Shown here: piece after piece, positions 1 through 11,800 of the stretch
Position numbering within the stretch: position 1 is the first letter of the stretch
Layout of the letters: the number at the start of each line of letters is the position of its first letter
NCBI RefSeq assembly: GCF_036711975.1
Contig: NC_091966.1
Location: 33,673,501-33,737,500 of the forward strand
Length of the DNA stretch: 64,000 nt
Direction: 5' to 3'
DNA from: Onthophagus taurus
Lineage: Eukaryota > Arthropoda > Insecta > Coleoptera > Scarabaeidae
Notes under the pieces: model-generated
What the model was told of the DNA's origin: nothing
Database searches by the model: none
What the model saw: only the letters and a program-made list of their open reading frames with translations
Program-made: the position numbers and the translations under genes

Positions 1-469
1 ATTATTTCACTTGATAAATATTTTGAAAAAAAATTTCGATGCTTGGATTCAAGATCCATTTAATATTATCGAGTTATCTTGTGATAACAGTTTGAAAGCA
101 AAATGTGGCCGCATAGAATTGGAAGAATTTTAGGTCTTAATGAATATCCCCATCTATGTTTATTGGTGTGAAGCTGTGTTTTGGACGGTATCAAAAAGCA
201 AGCATAGAGCAAAAATCAATTGTGCAAATATTTAAAAACATTCCGATGCTGCATTAAATATTGAGGGTGCGTCATGGAAGAGTGATCTCCTTGTCGCTCC
301 ATTAAGTGTTGGTGATGCTACTAATCGCAGTACTCTTTGCAATTAGCCTTGAAATATTGAGATATTAAACGTTACACAATCTATGAGTTCCAATTATGAC
401 GAAATTGTCAATTTTGTATAGCTTTGCAATTATAAAGCTTCTTAATTTAAAACTGATCCTATCCGCATA

Positions 470-960
470 GGACACAAATGTTATTTTCAAAAAGCAAATC
501 ATTGAAATTAAGGATGAGGTTCGAGATTTAAAGCAATACTCTCGTAGAAGCAACCTCGAGTTGCAGGGCATCTCAGTGAAGGGGAATAAGAACAACGTTC
601 TAGGTACGTATTAATCGTGTCCGTTATGGAACTAGAACAGACTTTATTTCTACACCTCGAGCTATCGTGGTTCGTTTTTGCAATCATTTTGCCAGGGATC
701 TTCTGGCTTCTGCCAAGCTAGTAGCATTTCGGTTTGCCAAATCCACCTCCTAGGATGATCTTAATCTCTGACCGATATGTCATGAAGAGAGATAATGTGG
801 TTCGTTTTTGCAATCGTGTTGTCACTGATATTCTTACTATTCATTAGCTAAACAAACGTTTTATTTCTCTTGTCCTCTCTATTGAAGGCATCTTTAAACG
901 TTACTTCATTCAAAAAGCAACTCACGCCTGAGAACAATTTTTTTTTTTGAGCATCGTAAG
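470..960 (+). pseudogene. LINE ORF1-like remnant
   Basis: The plus strand around 490-590 reads as a coiled-coil stretch ending in DLKQYSRRSNLELQGIS. This matches the conserved junction between coiled coil and RNA-binding domain in ORF1 proteins of insect non-LTR retrotransposons. Further on, around 650-720, RAIVVRFCNHFARDLL fits the RNA-binding part of the same protein. Stops and frame changes separate the pieces, so it is dead. A 19-base stretch (tggttcgtttttgcaatc and its flank) occurs near 670 and again near 799, which suggests an internal duplication. I see no clear feature in the first 360 bases. Confidence 0.5.
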
Positions 961-1269
961 GTGAGCTACCAAGAAGAAAGGTTACAAGTTCATTTGAAAG
1001 TGTGATTGTACAGTTTATATACGCCATGACTAGGAAAGAGTGGGAATCACTAGTCTAAACATTTTAATGTAAATTTCAGTTTACATATTAATTTTTTTTG
1101 AAAATTGTGTATATTTCTTTTGAGATTATTTATATACTTTTTATATTTCATTCAAAATTATTACGTAAATCGATTTAATTTAAATTTTCTTAATTTAAAT
1201 TCTCAATTCATACATAGTAGTAGTACCAAGTAGGTAATATTTATATCAGAACATTGCATTTCTCTAAAG

Positions 1270-1440
1270 TACATAGTATGTGTAGTTTATCGTGGGCGGA
1301 ATGGTATTATGAATGCGACCGTGTCACGTGATCAAAGCGCCCACTCGATATGGTGGTTAACGTGTCGCGTGGAATGCACCACCCACGTTAAAACGCGTTT
1401 AAACCAACGTGTCTATTTGTTACGTGTAAAGAGGATTAAA
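1270..1440. promoter_or_regulatory. GC-rich block with E-boxes, possible regulatory element
   Basis: This block stands out from the AT-rich surroundings by its CpG-rich content. It holds the palindromic E-box tcacgtga, several acgtg cores and GTGGGCGG / CACCACCC boxes. It has no open frame worth calling. It lies about 270 bases downstream, in minus-strand sense, of the candidate exon at 1705-1816, so an intronic enhancer is possible. A relic of a mobile element is the alternative. Confidence 0.25.
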
Positions 1441-1704
1441 GTTTAAAACAAAAAAAATACGTACAAAAATCTTTTACAAAATAAAAAAATAACACTTTTT
1501 TGGATTTTTGTAGATAATCCTATTATTTAGTGTTGAGTGAAAAAGGGTTAATTATTATTGTTTGTTATTACTACGCATCAATATGAATTGCAGATTTTAT
1601 TGGGATCATATGAATGGAAAATTTCATGATTTTCGTTTTCTTGGTATCAATAGACCATTTTCATGACTTTATTTCTTCGCATGAATGGAAGATTTTTTTC
1701 TTAC

Positions 1705-1816
1705 CTTTCTGCTACGACCGCAGCACAGCATATTGCGCGTACGCGATCGCCCGGACGTGATCTTGGTTCTAGCCAACTTCCGCCACTGCATACCAAATCA
1801 GCGCTCGGATATCATC
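1705..1816 (-). CDS. Candidate small coding exon with N-terminal Cys-Cys (partial gene)
   Basis: On the minus strand a strong acceptor (long pyrimidine tract, then TTTTAG at 1817-1822) precedes a 112-base CpG-rich exon. The exon ends AAAG at 1705 and is followed by the donor GTAAGAA. Two in-frame ATGs are present. The longer form starts at 1791 (MQWRKLARTK...), and the shorter at 1731 gives MLCCGRSRK, ending exactly on a codon boundary. A Met-Leu-Cys-Cys-basic start is the pattern of dually palmitoylated N-termini such as GAP-43, so membrane anchoring is plausible but inferred. Stops lie upstream of the first ATG in this frame, consistent with a first coding exon. The rest of the gene would lie to the left of the window, and a possible 5' non-coding exon lies at 8968 to about 9560. 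I do not recognise the gene. Confidence 0.35.
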
Positions 1817-2960
1817 CTAAAATAGAACAACAAAAAAAGAAGAATTGAAATTTTTTTGCTACAAAAATTATCATTTACAATCAAGAATTGTACAAAAAGT
1901 TTTCCATAAAGATAAAGTTTGTTCATCCTAACATCAATGCAGTGAATGATACTAACAAATAAAGTAAATATTTTTGTTCGACATCGACATAACAGTATGA
2001 TATCGTTAAGAAGTGAAATATATTTCGTGTTCATTAAAACTAATAAATTAGTTCATAAAAAGGCACCCAACAAATATCGACTAATTTTTGTGCTTGAGAA
2101 AGGATAAGATTCATTTTCTTATTATTTAGAACATTTTCTGGCCTTGACAATCATTATTTTTGAATCCGTTGAGACGTTTTTATTTGACCACGATATTTTG
2201 GACACATCGGATTTAATATTTTTATGATTTTCAAATATTTTTCAAACTTGTTTTAAGTCGTTTATTGATCCTGAATTCTCCTTAAGGTCTTTATTATCCG
2301 AGAGAGAGAAAGATTGAGATTATATGGAAGTTACGAGACACAAGGGATGTAATATTAACCTATAAACGTTATAATAACCTATATTAACCTATAACTTTTG
2401 CAGTGCTGAGAACTAATAATACTCGAACTGATAACGTTGCTTTGCAAAATTTACATATTTTTCAAATGTGAAGATGTCCCGTTACTCTTCAGTTGTAGCC
2501 ACATATTTAAACTCAAGTTTTTTCGGTTACTAAAATGCAGAAAAGACGTTGCCAAACATGGAAACATTATGTATGTACAGACCTGGAGAGACAAACAAAG
2601 GTTCAAAGTAGTACTGCTATAGCCGGCTTTCTTGGAACCATAATATCTCCATAAGTTATAACTCTCCATGTCTTCAACGATTCTTGCGCTGGAGAAAATA
2701 GAAATCTTAATCTAACAAGATTTCTCGTTACATTGACTATGATAGACCAATTTTCAGTTATTCATCAATATTTTCCGTTACGTGGTCATAGTTTTGTTAT
2801 TACCTTGTTATTGTAAGCTGAGCCGAATCTAGTTCTAAAAGAATGTGAAACCAATACGAAACTCCAAAGTACAAAAATCAAAAATTTCAAAGACTGATAA
2901 CCTCAGCATTAATGAAACGTTTGATTCCAAGACGATAAACGTTGGGTTACTATCCCGCTC
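1817..2960. other. AT-rich stretch without recognised gene
   Basis: Nothing coding is recognised. The short open frames here have no family resemblance. If the exon model at 1705-1816 is right, this is the 3' end of its upstream intron. Confidence 0.4.
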
Positions 2961-2964
2961 TATC

Positions 2965-3700
2965 TAATTTTTGATTGGACATGGACAAACATGTCATCAA
3001 ACATGCACATCCATTAAACCCAAGTCTCGGTTTGTAACACCCAACCCTACCCAACCCAAAGATAAACTTCTTCCATTTTGCACCACACAGACGAATTTTG
3101 TTCTTAATGACTTATGCATAGTTCGCAAAATTCAAAATTGCTCTTCAAGTATAAGGAAGTCGTCACGGTTTTTTAATAAAGTATATCACGTAGAAGATAT
3201 AAGGACAAATATACTTCTTTTATATAAAACGAGATGGTCTGTTTTAAAACTACTTGAATATTCGTATGAATACATTGCCAAATTATATAAAGATCATGCT
3301 AGGAATCCAGAATATGTCGCAGATACAAGAACGAAAGCTATGTGCGACAGAATCGCAATCAAACTACTTTGTTGTCATGGTCATAATAGCAAAGTACATT
3401 TCAAAAATAGAGTTTGTCGTTAATACTTTTCAAAGTGCTCTTGATGCTAAAAAGAAACATAGAAAGTATTAAAGGAAAACAATTCTTTAGAAACACAGAA
3501 AACAGAACGAAGCTTATTTTGCAACCTTGTATAAAAAAATTGTTGAAATATTTAATAAAATATAACAATAAGTCAAATTCAAATACAAAGATTTACGAAC
3601 CATATTTAGATGCTATTATATCTTCAATAACAAGCTGGTTTGAACAAAAAAGCTTGCTGCACCCACATGCTTTAACAATCAACATAATTGTTTAGCTATC
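2965..3700 (+). pseudogene. hAT (ZMYM1-like/DUF4371-type) transposase remnant
   Basis: Pieces in shifting plus frames follow the order of ZMYM1-like hAT transposases. Around 3150-3370 a KTRWSVLKLLEYSYEYIAKL segment resembles the conserved TRW region, and around 3560-3660 KIYEPYLDAIISSITSWFEQ resembles the later region before the C-terminal dimerisation domain. Several frame changes lie between them. No terminal repeats or target duplications were recognised. A better preserved relative lies at 48990-49835. Confidence 0.45.
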
Positions 3701-6700
3701 AAATATATTGATTGTTAAAAAATTCCAATTTGCCGAACAATTTTATTCTATAAAAAAACCTTTATGCAGAAACTGACAATTGGTTACAATATTGGTAAAA
3801 TACACAAATTACAACAGATTTAACATTCAACAACACTTAGAGTTAAGCTCAATCATTACTGTTTTGTGTTTTGCTCCAACAATTTGTTCCGTTAAAAGAC
3901 GAACACTTTGAGGAAAGTGAGAACGTAGCTTAGGTCTACAATTACAGTTACTTAATGAACTGTGTATGTTAAGTGTCTACCAGATAAAGTGAAGGACAGT
4001 GGTCAATTTTGCAATGATTTCTTAGATATTTCCGCACAGACTCAAAAGAAATTATGTTTAGCTTTTTCTCTTTCATAACTTTATTTTACTTATATTTCAG
4101 GATGTCAAATAAGCCGCAAGATCATTTACATGTCTTGTGATAATTTCACATCAGTCTGAAAAAAAAACATTTCTGGATGGATGCGATATCTAAGACTATT
4201 CAGTAAAAGAAAATGTTGGTATATGTATATCTTCTTAGACATTCTTAGACCTTTGAGGTCTTTTTATATCATGGACGGTGAAATAATTTGGAAATATTGT
4301 ATCTTCGACCGGACAGAAAGTAGAGAGGTTCAACTCATGCAATAATCAACTATAAGGATGCACAAGTTATCCTTGGTAATAAGATTTGAAATGTGGATCT
4401 GACCAACTGTGTAAGAGTATGATATGCAAAAAGTTTAATCAACATCACTACAAAATCAGAAATATCTTAGCTTATGGGTGTATTAGATAGGCTACTAACG
4501 TTCTGGGTACATTTGGTGATTTTGTAGATATCGCGGTTTTTCCTATAGACTATAGGCCTAGATGATTTTTTTTGAACAACGTGAAATCTAAAATCTCGAG
4601 ACCCAAAACGTTATCATTACTAAAATACACCTTTAAGGTTAACACAGAAAATATTCCACTTCTTATATAATCACAAGGAAACATCTGAAAAGAAATGTAA
4701 ACGGTTTTAGCACGCACTTTATTTCACGTGTATCGACTTGTGCTTTCATATAACCGTAGGAGAATGGAAACGTTTTTATTAAATGTTATGATTTTATAAC
4801 TAGATTGTTCCAAAAGCTATATATGGACAAAACATTGTGAGGTTTCTCGTTTCTTTTGCAACAACGTATTTATACGACGCTGGGTTTTCGGCTATAGCTG
4901 TAATAAAAACCGAATACAGCTCAAAATTCGATATGGAGTGTGAAATGAGAGCAACGTTAATGCTTAATAATTTTTTAAAATAGGTCATTTTCAGATATAA
5001 TAGCTAGTTACGCTAAATATTTATCTCTGTGTCGAAAAATATTCAACGCCTTTGTAATGTCAGTCACCACAGAGTGACTTTTGTTAACTTTTTCAAGTAT
5101 TTAGCATAGCCTTTCTCTCTCTCTTTAATTACAAATACGTATTGCCTTGCTTTCGCCTTTAAATATTTTTAGTAAGAAAGCATTACTAACTTACTTACGT
5201 CAAAAGTGATAACAGTAATCGTTAAATCAACAAAGATTTATTATTAATACCACATTTGTATGTTAACGTCATATATTATCAGTTATAATACTTCCCATAA
5301 TCGCGCAATATATATTCATAATAATACGATAAGAGTGAAATATGAACATTTTTACGAAGTTTTTTTTAACAGTTTACTAACACTTTAACTTCGTCATAAA
5401 TTAACAAGAGTGGTGTACACTCAACTTTCTAGAACTTTCATAAGACACTGATAATATGTACAACATTTTTACTTATTTTTCTAATTGTTTCTTCAAGTTT
5501 CACAAAGAAATGAAAGAAATTTTGCACCCTTTAATTAAATTTTTATTTTTACGAAAATTTATTGGTGTAGTATTTTTTCTTTAGTTCCTTTCTTCTTGTT
5601 AATTTAATACCACTAAAAGTGTGTATAGAATTAATGGTAAGTACGTTATGATTTATAAAGTATGGTTAGCCGAATATCGTCCCATTTAATTTTTTTGTCA
5701 GGATTTATGTGTGTGCGCTACATAAAGTATTCCATCAAATTTTATGGATTGCGGCTCCGCTCATTTGTACTCTTTATTAACTGGGTAGTACACACCACCT
5801 AAACTGAGGTTATATATTTCATATAGAGACATTTAGGTACGACATCTTTGATTATATAGTATGTCGCTGTAAGCTAAGATATTAATGAATAAATTGTAAG
5901 TTTATTAACTATAATCTAGTAGATTTGTATCCATACCTTATGGTATAAGGTTTTATTTCGAAGATCCAACAACATAACAATTTTTCTTAACAAGAATTAC
6001 AGTTTTAAGAACAAAGTAACATATGTATATATTAATGTATAGATTCTGTAAGGAAGTATACGAATTTATCAAGAACGATTTTTGAATTAAAGAATTAATT
6101 ATAACGAATTAATGATAATATGAAGAAACAATTCTGGAAATGATACCAACAGGGTTATTAGAAAACAACTCTTTTTACCTTGGATCCTACTAATACGTTT
6201 TTGTGAAACTGAGTCTCATTCAAAACTAGACTTCAATATTAATGTTTGGATTGGTATCTTTGATACGTGTATGTGCCCATAAATTAGTGCTATTCACCCA
6301 TCCCGATAAGGCATAGAGTATCTGATGTTTATCTTCATTCGAGCTACAAATAGAACCATCCAAGACTTAGACATTATCATTACAACACAGCTGACAGAGA
6401 TGATCTCAAGAAGAAAACCACTCATATGTAGCCGATCTTGTGATCGCCCATCCACAACCCAATTACCAACTGTGTCTTTCACACTCACTCTTTGATATCG
6501 ATCGTTGGTTATCCAAACAGTTGATATTTGGTCAGTATGATAGTTTCACCGCTCTGTCTGCCGTGTTTTATTCAAAATTTTCACGAGTTCTTAGTCTCTG
6601 ATTAAATCATACATTGAGCTTCCACTTCATACTGATCGTATTCTTTTGACTTCATCACTCAAACATCCGTTATCAAAAAAATCATGCTTAGGAGTTCTTA

Positions 6701-6880
6701 TTTCCGACACGGCGAGAAAATAGGTACTGGAAGAAGACCAAGAAATTATTTTGGAATTAATAACCATCGAATAGATATTTGCACTAAAATATAGCAATTA
6801 TGTATTGATATACAGCGGATGGCTGAAGAACGCAAGAACGCAACTCATTATCGGAATGTTAATACATGAACGACTATTTC
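3701..6880. other. AT-rich intergenic or intronic DNA
   Basis: No gene, RNA gene or clear repeat family is recognised. The only open frames are short and lack family motifs, including one of 62 codons near 4800-4988 and one of 64 codons near 6294-6488, both on the minus strand. Confidence 0.4.
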
Positions 6881-7640
6881 ATTTCATTAATGTATATTTG
6901 CACAAGACTTCAGTAAACCAAAGAAAGAAATAAAGAATTGTTTCAATCAGTCCCAGAACCTAACAGAAAGCATTCCGAAACAACACCAACCATCAGCACG
7001 ATCTGATGAATTTTAATGACAGGATGATGTTCTCGGCAGAGTGAAACAACGATAGAACGATAAGTCATCAACCAAAACGGAGAGTTGCTGCTACATGTAT
7101 GCATCTTTCACAGTCTACGAAGAAATAATACCTACTTTCGCCACAAGATCAACACAAATTCACTTTCTCAAATAGCACGGGGCCAAAAAGCTATTATTGA
7201 CTACCTAATAATAAACTCAAATACATGAGATGGGTTAATGTCAGAGCGTTTTTATCAACAGACAAATGAAGTGATCATAAAATGATATTGGGAAAAGTGC
7301 ACATGATATTACAAAATAAGCAAGAAACAAGAGAATTAAATAAAGAAAATGCAAATTAGGATCCTTTGACAATGAGAGCAAAAGGCCGCTCTATCAGGAC
7401 AGACTACGAAATTTAGGGTAAAAATAAATGACAACAGAACCTTTCTCCAAGCGAAATATACATGAATCAGCAGAGGAATCTATAGAGAAAAGAAAAATCA
7501 AAACACGCGGAACCAACTCGAAACCGTGGTTCTGTGAGGAAGCATCTAGTAATGGAAAAAAGAAGAACCCACTTAACACACAGAACTAGCCAATCGGAAG
7601 ATGACCACATAAATTATGTGACTACTAAAACCAGAGCGAT
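6880..7640 (+). pseudogene. Non-LTR retrotransposon endonuclease remnant (RTE/CFDP2-like)
   Basis: Plus-strand fragments in different frames match the end of an apurinic-type endonuclease and the linker to the reverse transcriptase. They include RGQKAIIDYLIINS near 7170, DHKMILGKVHMILQNK near 7275, and SAEESIEKRKIKTRG near 7460, resembling the segment after the SDH motif in CFDP2-like insect elements. Each frame is closed by stops within 50 codons. The element is old, and no 5' or 3' end was located. Confidence 0.5.
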
Positions 7641-8967
7641 GACAACAAACAGCTAAATGCCTAGGATGATTAGCATTTTTGGTCCAAACAGTTCCAATTT
7701 ATTGTCCACTTTTCAACAAGGAATATATGTTATTTTTTCTTTCTTTCTCTTTTTCACCATATTTGTTAAAAGCACCTGATATGTTAATCAAGATTTTTGA
7801 TCACAGCTTTATATATGACCAAAAAAGTTATAAATGAAGGAAGAAAATATTCGAAAAATGAATAAATTTAAAATCATTTTCCATCAGGTCATTTTAAAAT
7901 GATAAAACGAATTCATTCGAAAAGTATTTAAAACAAGATTATTCTTAATTCAAACTTTATTTCAGTTGTAACCCATTTTTACAAGTCCCAGAAAGTTATC
8001 GATCCGTTTTTGCCCTAGATATACTCTAGAAATGGAACACTACAAGTAGATACTTGGCCTAACATAAAAAACAAATTAAAAAAAATTCTTCGAACACATT
8101 TTAACCTATTTAGACAAAATAATGAAAATTATTGATTCGTTACGATTTGATATTAAAGGTTGTCGAGTTTCTTGAATAAGGGATAAAGTGTGGGAGAATG
8201 GCGTGTTGAGAAACAGTAGTGTTGAGATTGTAGGACGTGTGTATACGTGACCGTGTCAAAAATGCCGGTACACTTATCGTTTTCAATCTAGGTGGAAACC
8301 GCGCGAAATCCTTTACTTCACAGGAAGAAAACGTTGAAAATAAGAGAGAAAAAAGCCTAACCTGAAGAGGGGTTAAAGGGGGCATGAAGCCCTGACAACC
8401 CTGCCGGGTAAATTTGTTTTAAATTACCTACACAACATGCGAAAGAGGAATGTGCTTTTCAAGTGATTAAAAACGAATTTACCGCAAGCTATTTGTCACA
8501 AGTTCCCGGTACCTCACTCAAACCCGGAACTAATTGTTAAAGTACAATAAAGTTTTGATTTTTTTTTTCTTGAATGAACTTAATTTCAGTCTTTCCTCAA
8601 AATTAATTTAATATATTTTGAGTTTAAATATCAAATTGTCAATTAAAGCATCACATTGACAGATAAACGTCAACTTGACAGATGAAATTTTAAATAAATT
8701 TGTTGTAAATCGATATCATTCTTGGAAAATATTGAAATTAACTACATTATTCGTATTTGAGTTATAGGTCAACCATGATGACGTAATTCATATGCGTTTT
8801 CTTAATATTCGTCTTAAAATACTTTAATAATCATTTTTCATGGATCAAATTTTATTCTAAAACTAAAATAATTTTTATCACAAATACAATCATCAAGTTA
8901 GAGATATAATTGAAAATTTTTAATTACCAAAAAAAGCACCTTTTTGAAACAATTACTATAAACTTAC
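7641..8967. other. Unassigned AT-rich DNA with a less AT-rich patch at 8140-8530
   Basis: The patch at 8140-8530 has higher GC and several CpGs but no supported exon. The remainder is AT-rich and without recognised features. Under the minus-strand gene model this would be intron. Confidence 0.3.
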
Positions 8968-9560
8968 CTAAAAAACATCATCACCTGTAACCAAACTCGA
9001 TGATCTTGATTCGTTTTCCACGTAGAAAACTCCTAAACATTTTATCGTCGTAAAATTAGCAATCGCGCCTCGCGAGAAAGCTCAATCGATACTAGTGTCT
9101 GCCCGGTCGCGACCCGAGCTTTAGAGCTTTAGCCGCTTTTCCTCTCTCCTCTTCCGGAATGATGTCCGAAAAAAATAATAGAAAAACGATAACACGTATT
9201 TATTTAAATGAAAGAAAATAATAATGTTGATTGTATTGTTACCGAATTTATTTCGATGGTCGTTTTCCCGAAGTGCCTCCGCCGGTTCGGGGTATAGGGC
9301 ACAACGGGAATCGATCGGATGACGGCCCCATTTCACACCACCGAAAAAGATAACACGAAAAAGCAATTATAAAGAAATTTAAACCGGGCCGAGGCGAAAA
9401 TGGAAACGAGAGCTTTATGTCGTAAAAAAACTTCCTTTTAATCTTGGATTCGATTCGGACGGTGTTTTGAAATTTAGAACGATTCGCGGACTAAAGCACT
9501 AAAAAAAGCGCGGCTCCCTCCCTGTCTTGGTCCGAGCTTTCGCGAGCTTCCGCGACCAAC
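8968..9560 (-). promoter_or_regulatory. CpG-rich promoter / 5' non-coding exon candidate (minus strand)
   Basis: The block is rich in CG dinucleotides (for example repeated gctcgcga and ccgcgac motifs) and free of long frames, the look of an insect promoter plus 5' UTR. On the minus strand it ends at 8968 with TTTTAG followed by the near-consensus donor GTAAGT. The upstream end near 9560 is marked by an AGATGGCG motif. The next strong acceptor I see on this strand belongs to the coding-exon candidate at 1705-1816, giving a 7.1-kb first intron. The transcription start and the link to that exon are inferences. Confidence 0.35.
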
Positions 9561-9800
9561 AACGCCATCTACAATGCATTTTTACAAGTAAATAACATGC
9601 AAAATAATATTATATTAAAAAATATTAAAGATATGATAAAGATTAAAACAAATAATGATATTAGATTTTAAAAAATTACGAATTTTTAAGAATAATTATA
9701 AGCGCCATCTCTAATTTAGGATCTACACTAAATACATTTCGAATTCTCTAATATACCGGAAATTTCATAATACTCGCAATATATGAATGCAGTAATCATA

Positions 9801-10719
9801 AGCTTTGTTCGTTGGGACTGCACTACTTGCACTCACTTGCACTATGCAGTTTAGTGCAGATGTTGTGTGTTCGTTGGGGGATAGTGCAGTTTAGTGCAGT
9901 TGCACTCATACTGTTCGTTGGGCCAGGTGCAGTGCAATTTAGTGCAGTCGGTGCAAGTTAGTGCAGATTTTGTTGCACCTGCTTTCGATTAACTTCAATA
10001 AGTGCAGTGTAACTAAAATGGCGGAATATTTGAAAACGTGTTTTGTAATAATTAACATTGATATTAAATATTAAGAAATAAAACCTTATAATAATTAATA
10101 TTTGTTGTATTAGAGAACACAGTATATTCAATCCCAGTAGAGGCAGTAGAAAACTACCCCTACTTTTTTGGAATAATTTAAAAACTACCCTGTCGATTTT
10201 GGCGGCATTAAATACACTTATAGTACGTTTAAAAATATTATGTGTTTTTTCTCATTTAGGGGTGGCTATGGTTAACTACCCTCACCACCCCAAATTTTTT
10301 TTTGCAAGTACTGCTTATCAATTTTGGTGCAATTTAGCATGTGATTTCTTTATACGTTAAGTAGTACTTTTGAAAGAACTAATAAGGGTTAGTAGTTTGG
10401 TATAGAAAATATATTTCGCTAATAATTGAAAAAAATAAAAAATAATAATAATAATTGATGAATACTAAAAAAACGCTACTAAAAAAACATTCTGCGATAA
10501 TTTCATTTTCCACGAGTATTTCGCTGACAATCTCCTGTTCGTCCATTTCAAATATTGTACACTTTTTTTATAAAAATCTGTTCGTTGAGACCACGGTTTA
10601 TACACTTTTCTGACCTGCACTAAGTTGACATGACATTGCACTGACTTACACTTCATTGCACTATGACGTCATACGAGTGCCATGTCGTGCAGAGTAGTGC
10701 AGTCCCAACGAACAAAGCT
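9801..10719. mobile_element. 919-bp DNA element with inverted ends and ATA target duplication
   Basis: The ends are inverted copies of AGCTTTGTTCGTTGGGACTG (9801-9820 and 10700-10719), each flanked by ATA (9798-9800 and 10720-10722). Next to the ends, GTGCA-type words (tagtgcag, ttgcact) recur many times in both orientations, and the GTTCGTTGGG motif recurs inside the left end. A 3-bp duplication suggests a PIF/Harbinger-like non-autonomous element, but I see no transposase. The middle (10140-10280) contains a segment shared with 62740-62870. Confidence 0.7.
10140..10290 (+). repeat. Dispersed repeat segment shared with 62740-62870
   Basis: The words actacccctactttttt, cgattttggcggcattaa and aaaaatatta occur in the same order here and near 62760-62850, with scattered differences. 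The family is unnamed by me. Confidence 0.6.
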
Positions 10720-10859
10720 ATAGTTACGAAACTACTGTGCACTTGCACTGTCTCACATAAAATGTAAGATAACTTAATAGTACAGGCACAGGGTAGTTTT
10801 GCAAATGAAAAGTTTTACTTGGAAAAATGTGACATACTTATGTTATCCGAATGTTCTGG

Positions 10860-11095
10860 GTCTAGTGTTCTACTTTTCGTTCAATAAAAATATAACACAA
10901 TCTAACGCTGAACAACAATTAAAACTAGAACTAACACTAGACCTAGATCTAGAAACATTCGGGTTTAGCCGCACGCCTCTCAAGACGGCTAAACCAGAAT
11001 GATTCTAATTCTAGGTCTTGTGTTAGTTCTAGTGATAGTGCTGGTGCAAAACTAGAACTAACACTAGACCTAGCACTAGAAACATTCGGGTTTAG
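10860..11095. repeat. Short CTAGAACTAA-type repeats with a hairpin
   Basis: The word aaactagaactaacactag occurs twice (near 10920 and 11050), each followed by an attcgggtttagcc block. Between them gggtttagccg and its inverted copy cggctaaacc form a hairpin around 10969-10994. This looks like a small MITE or foldback repeat. I see no coding content. Confidence 0.5.
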
Positions 11096-11149
11096 CCATG
11101 CGTCTTCAGACATACTGTATAAGATAGACAGATAAATTAATGATGGGGA

Positions 11150-11800
11150 GAGAGAAGTTTTGGGTGGGATGTCGGAAAAAAAAGGTTAAATAAACGACGG
11201 AACATGGAGAGAACAAGGATTGTTGGAGGATGTACAAGGTATTGGTGATGGGGTTGGCGAGGGAAACTCCAGGGTATATAGTGAGGAAAGAGGTTAAGGT
11301 GGATGCAGTAAAGGTGGAAGCTGGGAAAAGAGCAGCGAAGTACGAGGAAATGATAGAAGGAAGACCGCATTGCAGGATCTTGGGAAAGTGCTGGAGGGAA
11401 ATCAAGGTGAGGAGGTTGATATATGGGCAGGGAGATAGGGAAGGATATTCTGGAGAATAGTATATTCACTAACTGGGATCGACAACAGAAAAGTGGAGAG
11501 AACTGAGGGACAGGGACATACAGAGGCAGAAGAGAAGGTCACAAATACGGGAAGGGAGATGTAATGTAAGGTACGGGGAGATAGTGACAGAGGAAGTGCT
11601 AAAGTATCTGTTGATGGAAGGGGATGAGGAAGGAAAGATATTGGTGGCCAGATTCCGCTATGGCAATGAGAAGAGAGGGAACAGGTACTGGGCGGACGAT
11701 GTGGAGAAGTGGTGTAGGCTGTGTGGAGAGAATTGGGAGACGCTGGAATACATGCTGAGAGGGTGTAGTGGTTACTCCCAAACATTTGCAGGTTGATGTA
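11150..11800 (+). pseudogene. Non-LTR retrotransposon C-terminal remnant (family also at 61690-62050)
   Basis: Plus frames give VMGLARETPGYIVRKEVKVD (from about 11245), the peptide typical of the region after the reverse transcriptase in a LINE family common in ants and other insects. Around 11584-11770 follows ARFRYGNEKRGNRYWADD and the zinc-knuckle start CRLCGENWETLEYMLRGC. Frame changes and stops break it. The coding stretch is cut at 11800 by the MITE inserted at 11801-12510, and LINE-like sequence may resume at 12513. The function, when alive, was target-primed reverse transcription. Confidence 0.65.
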
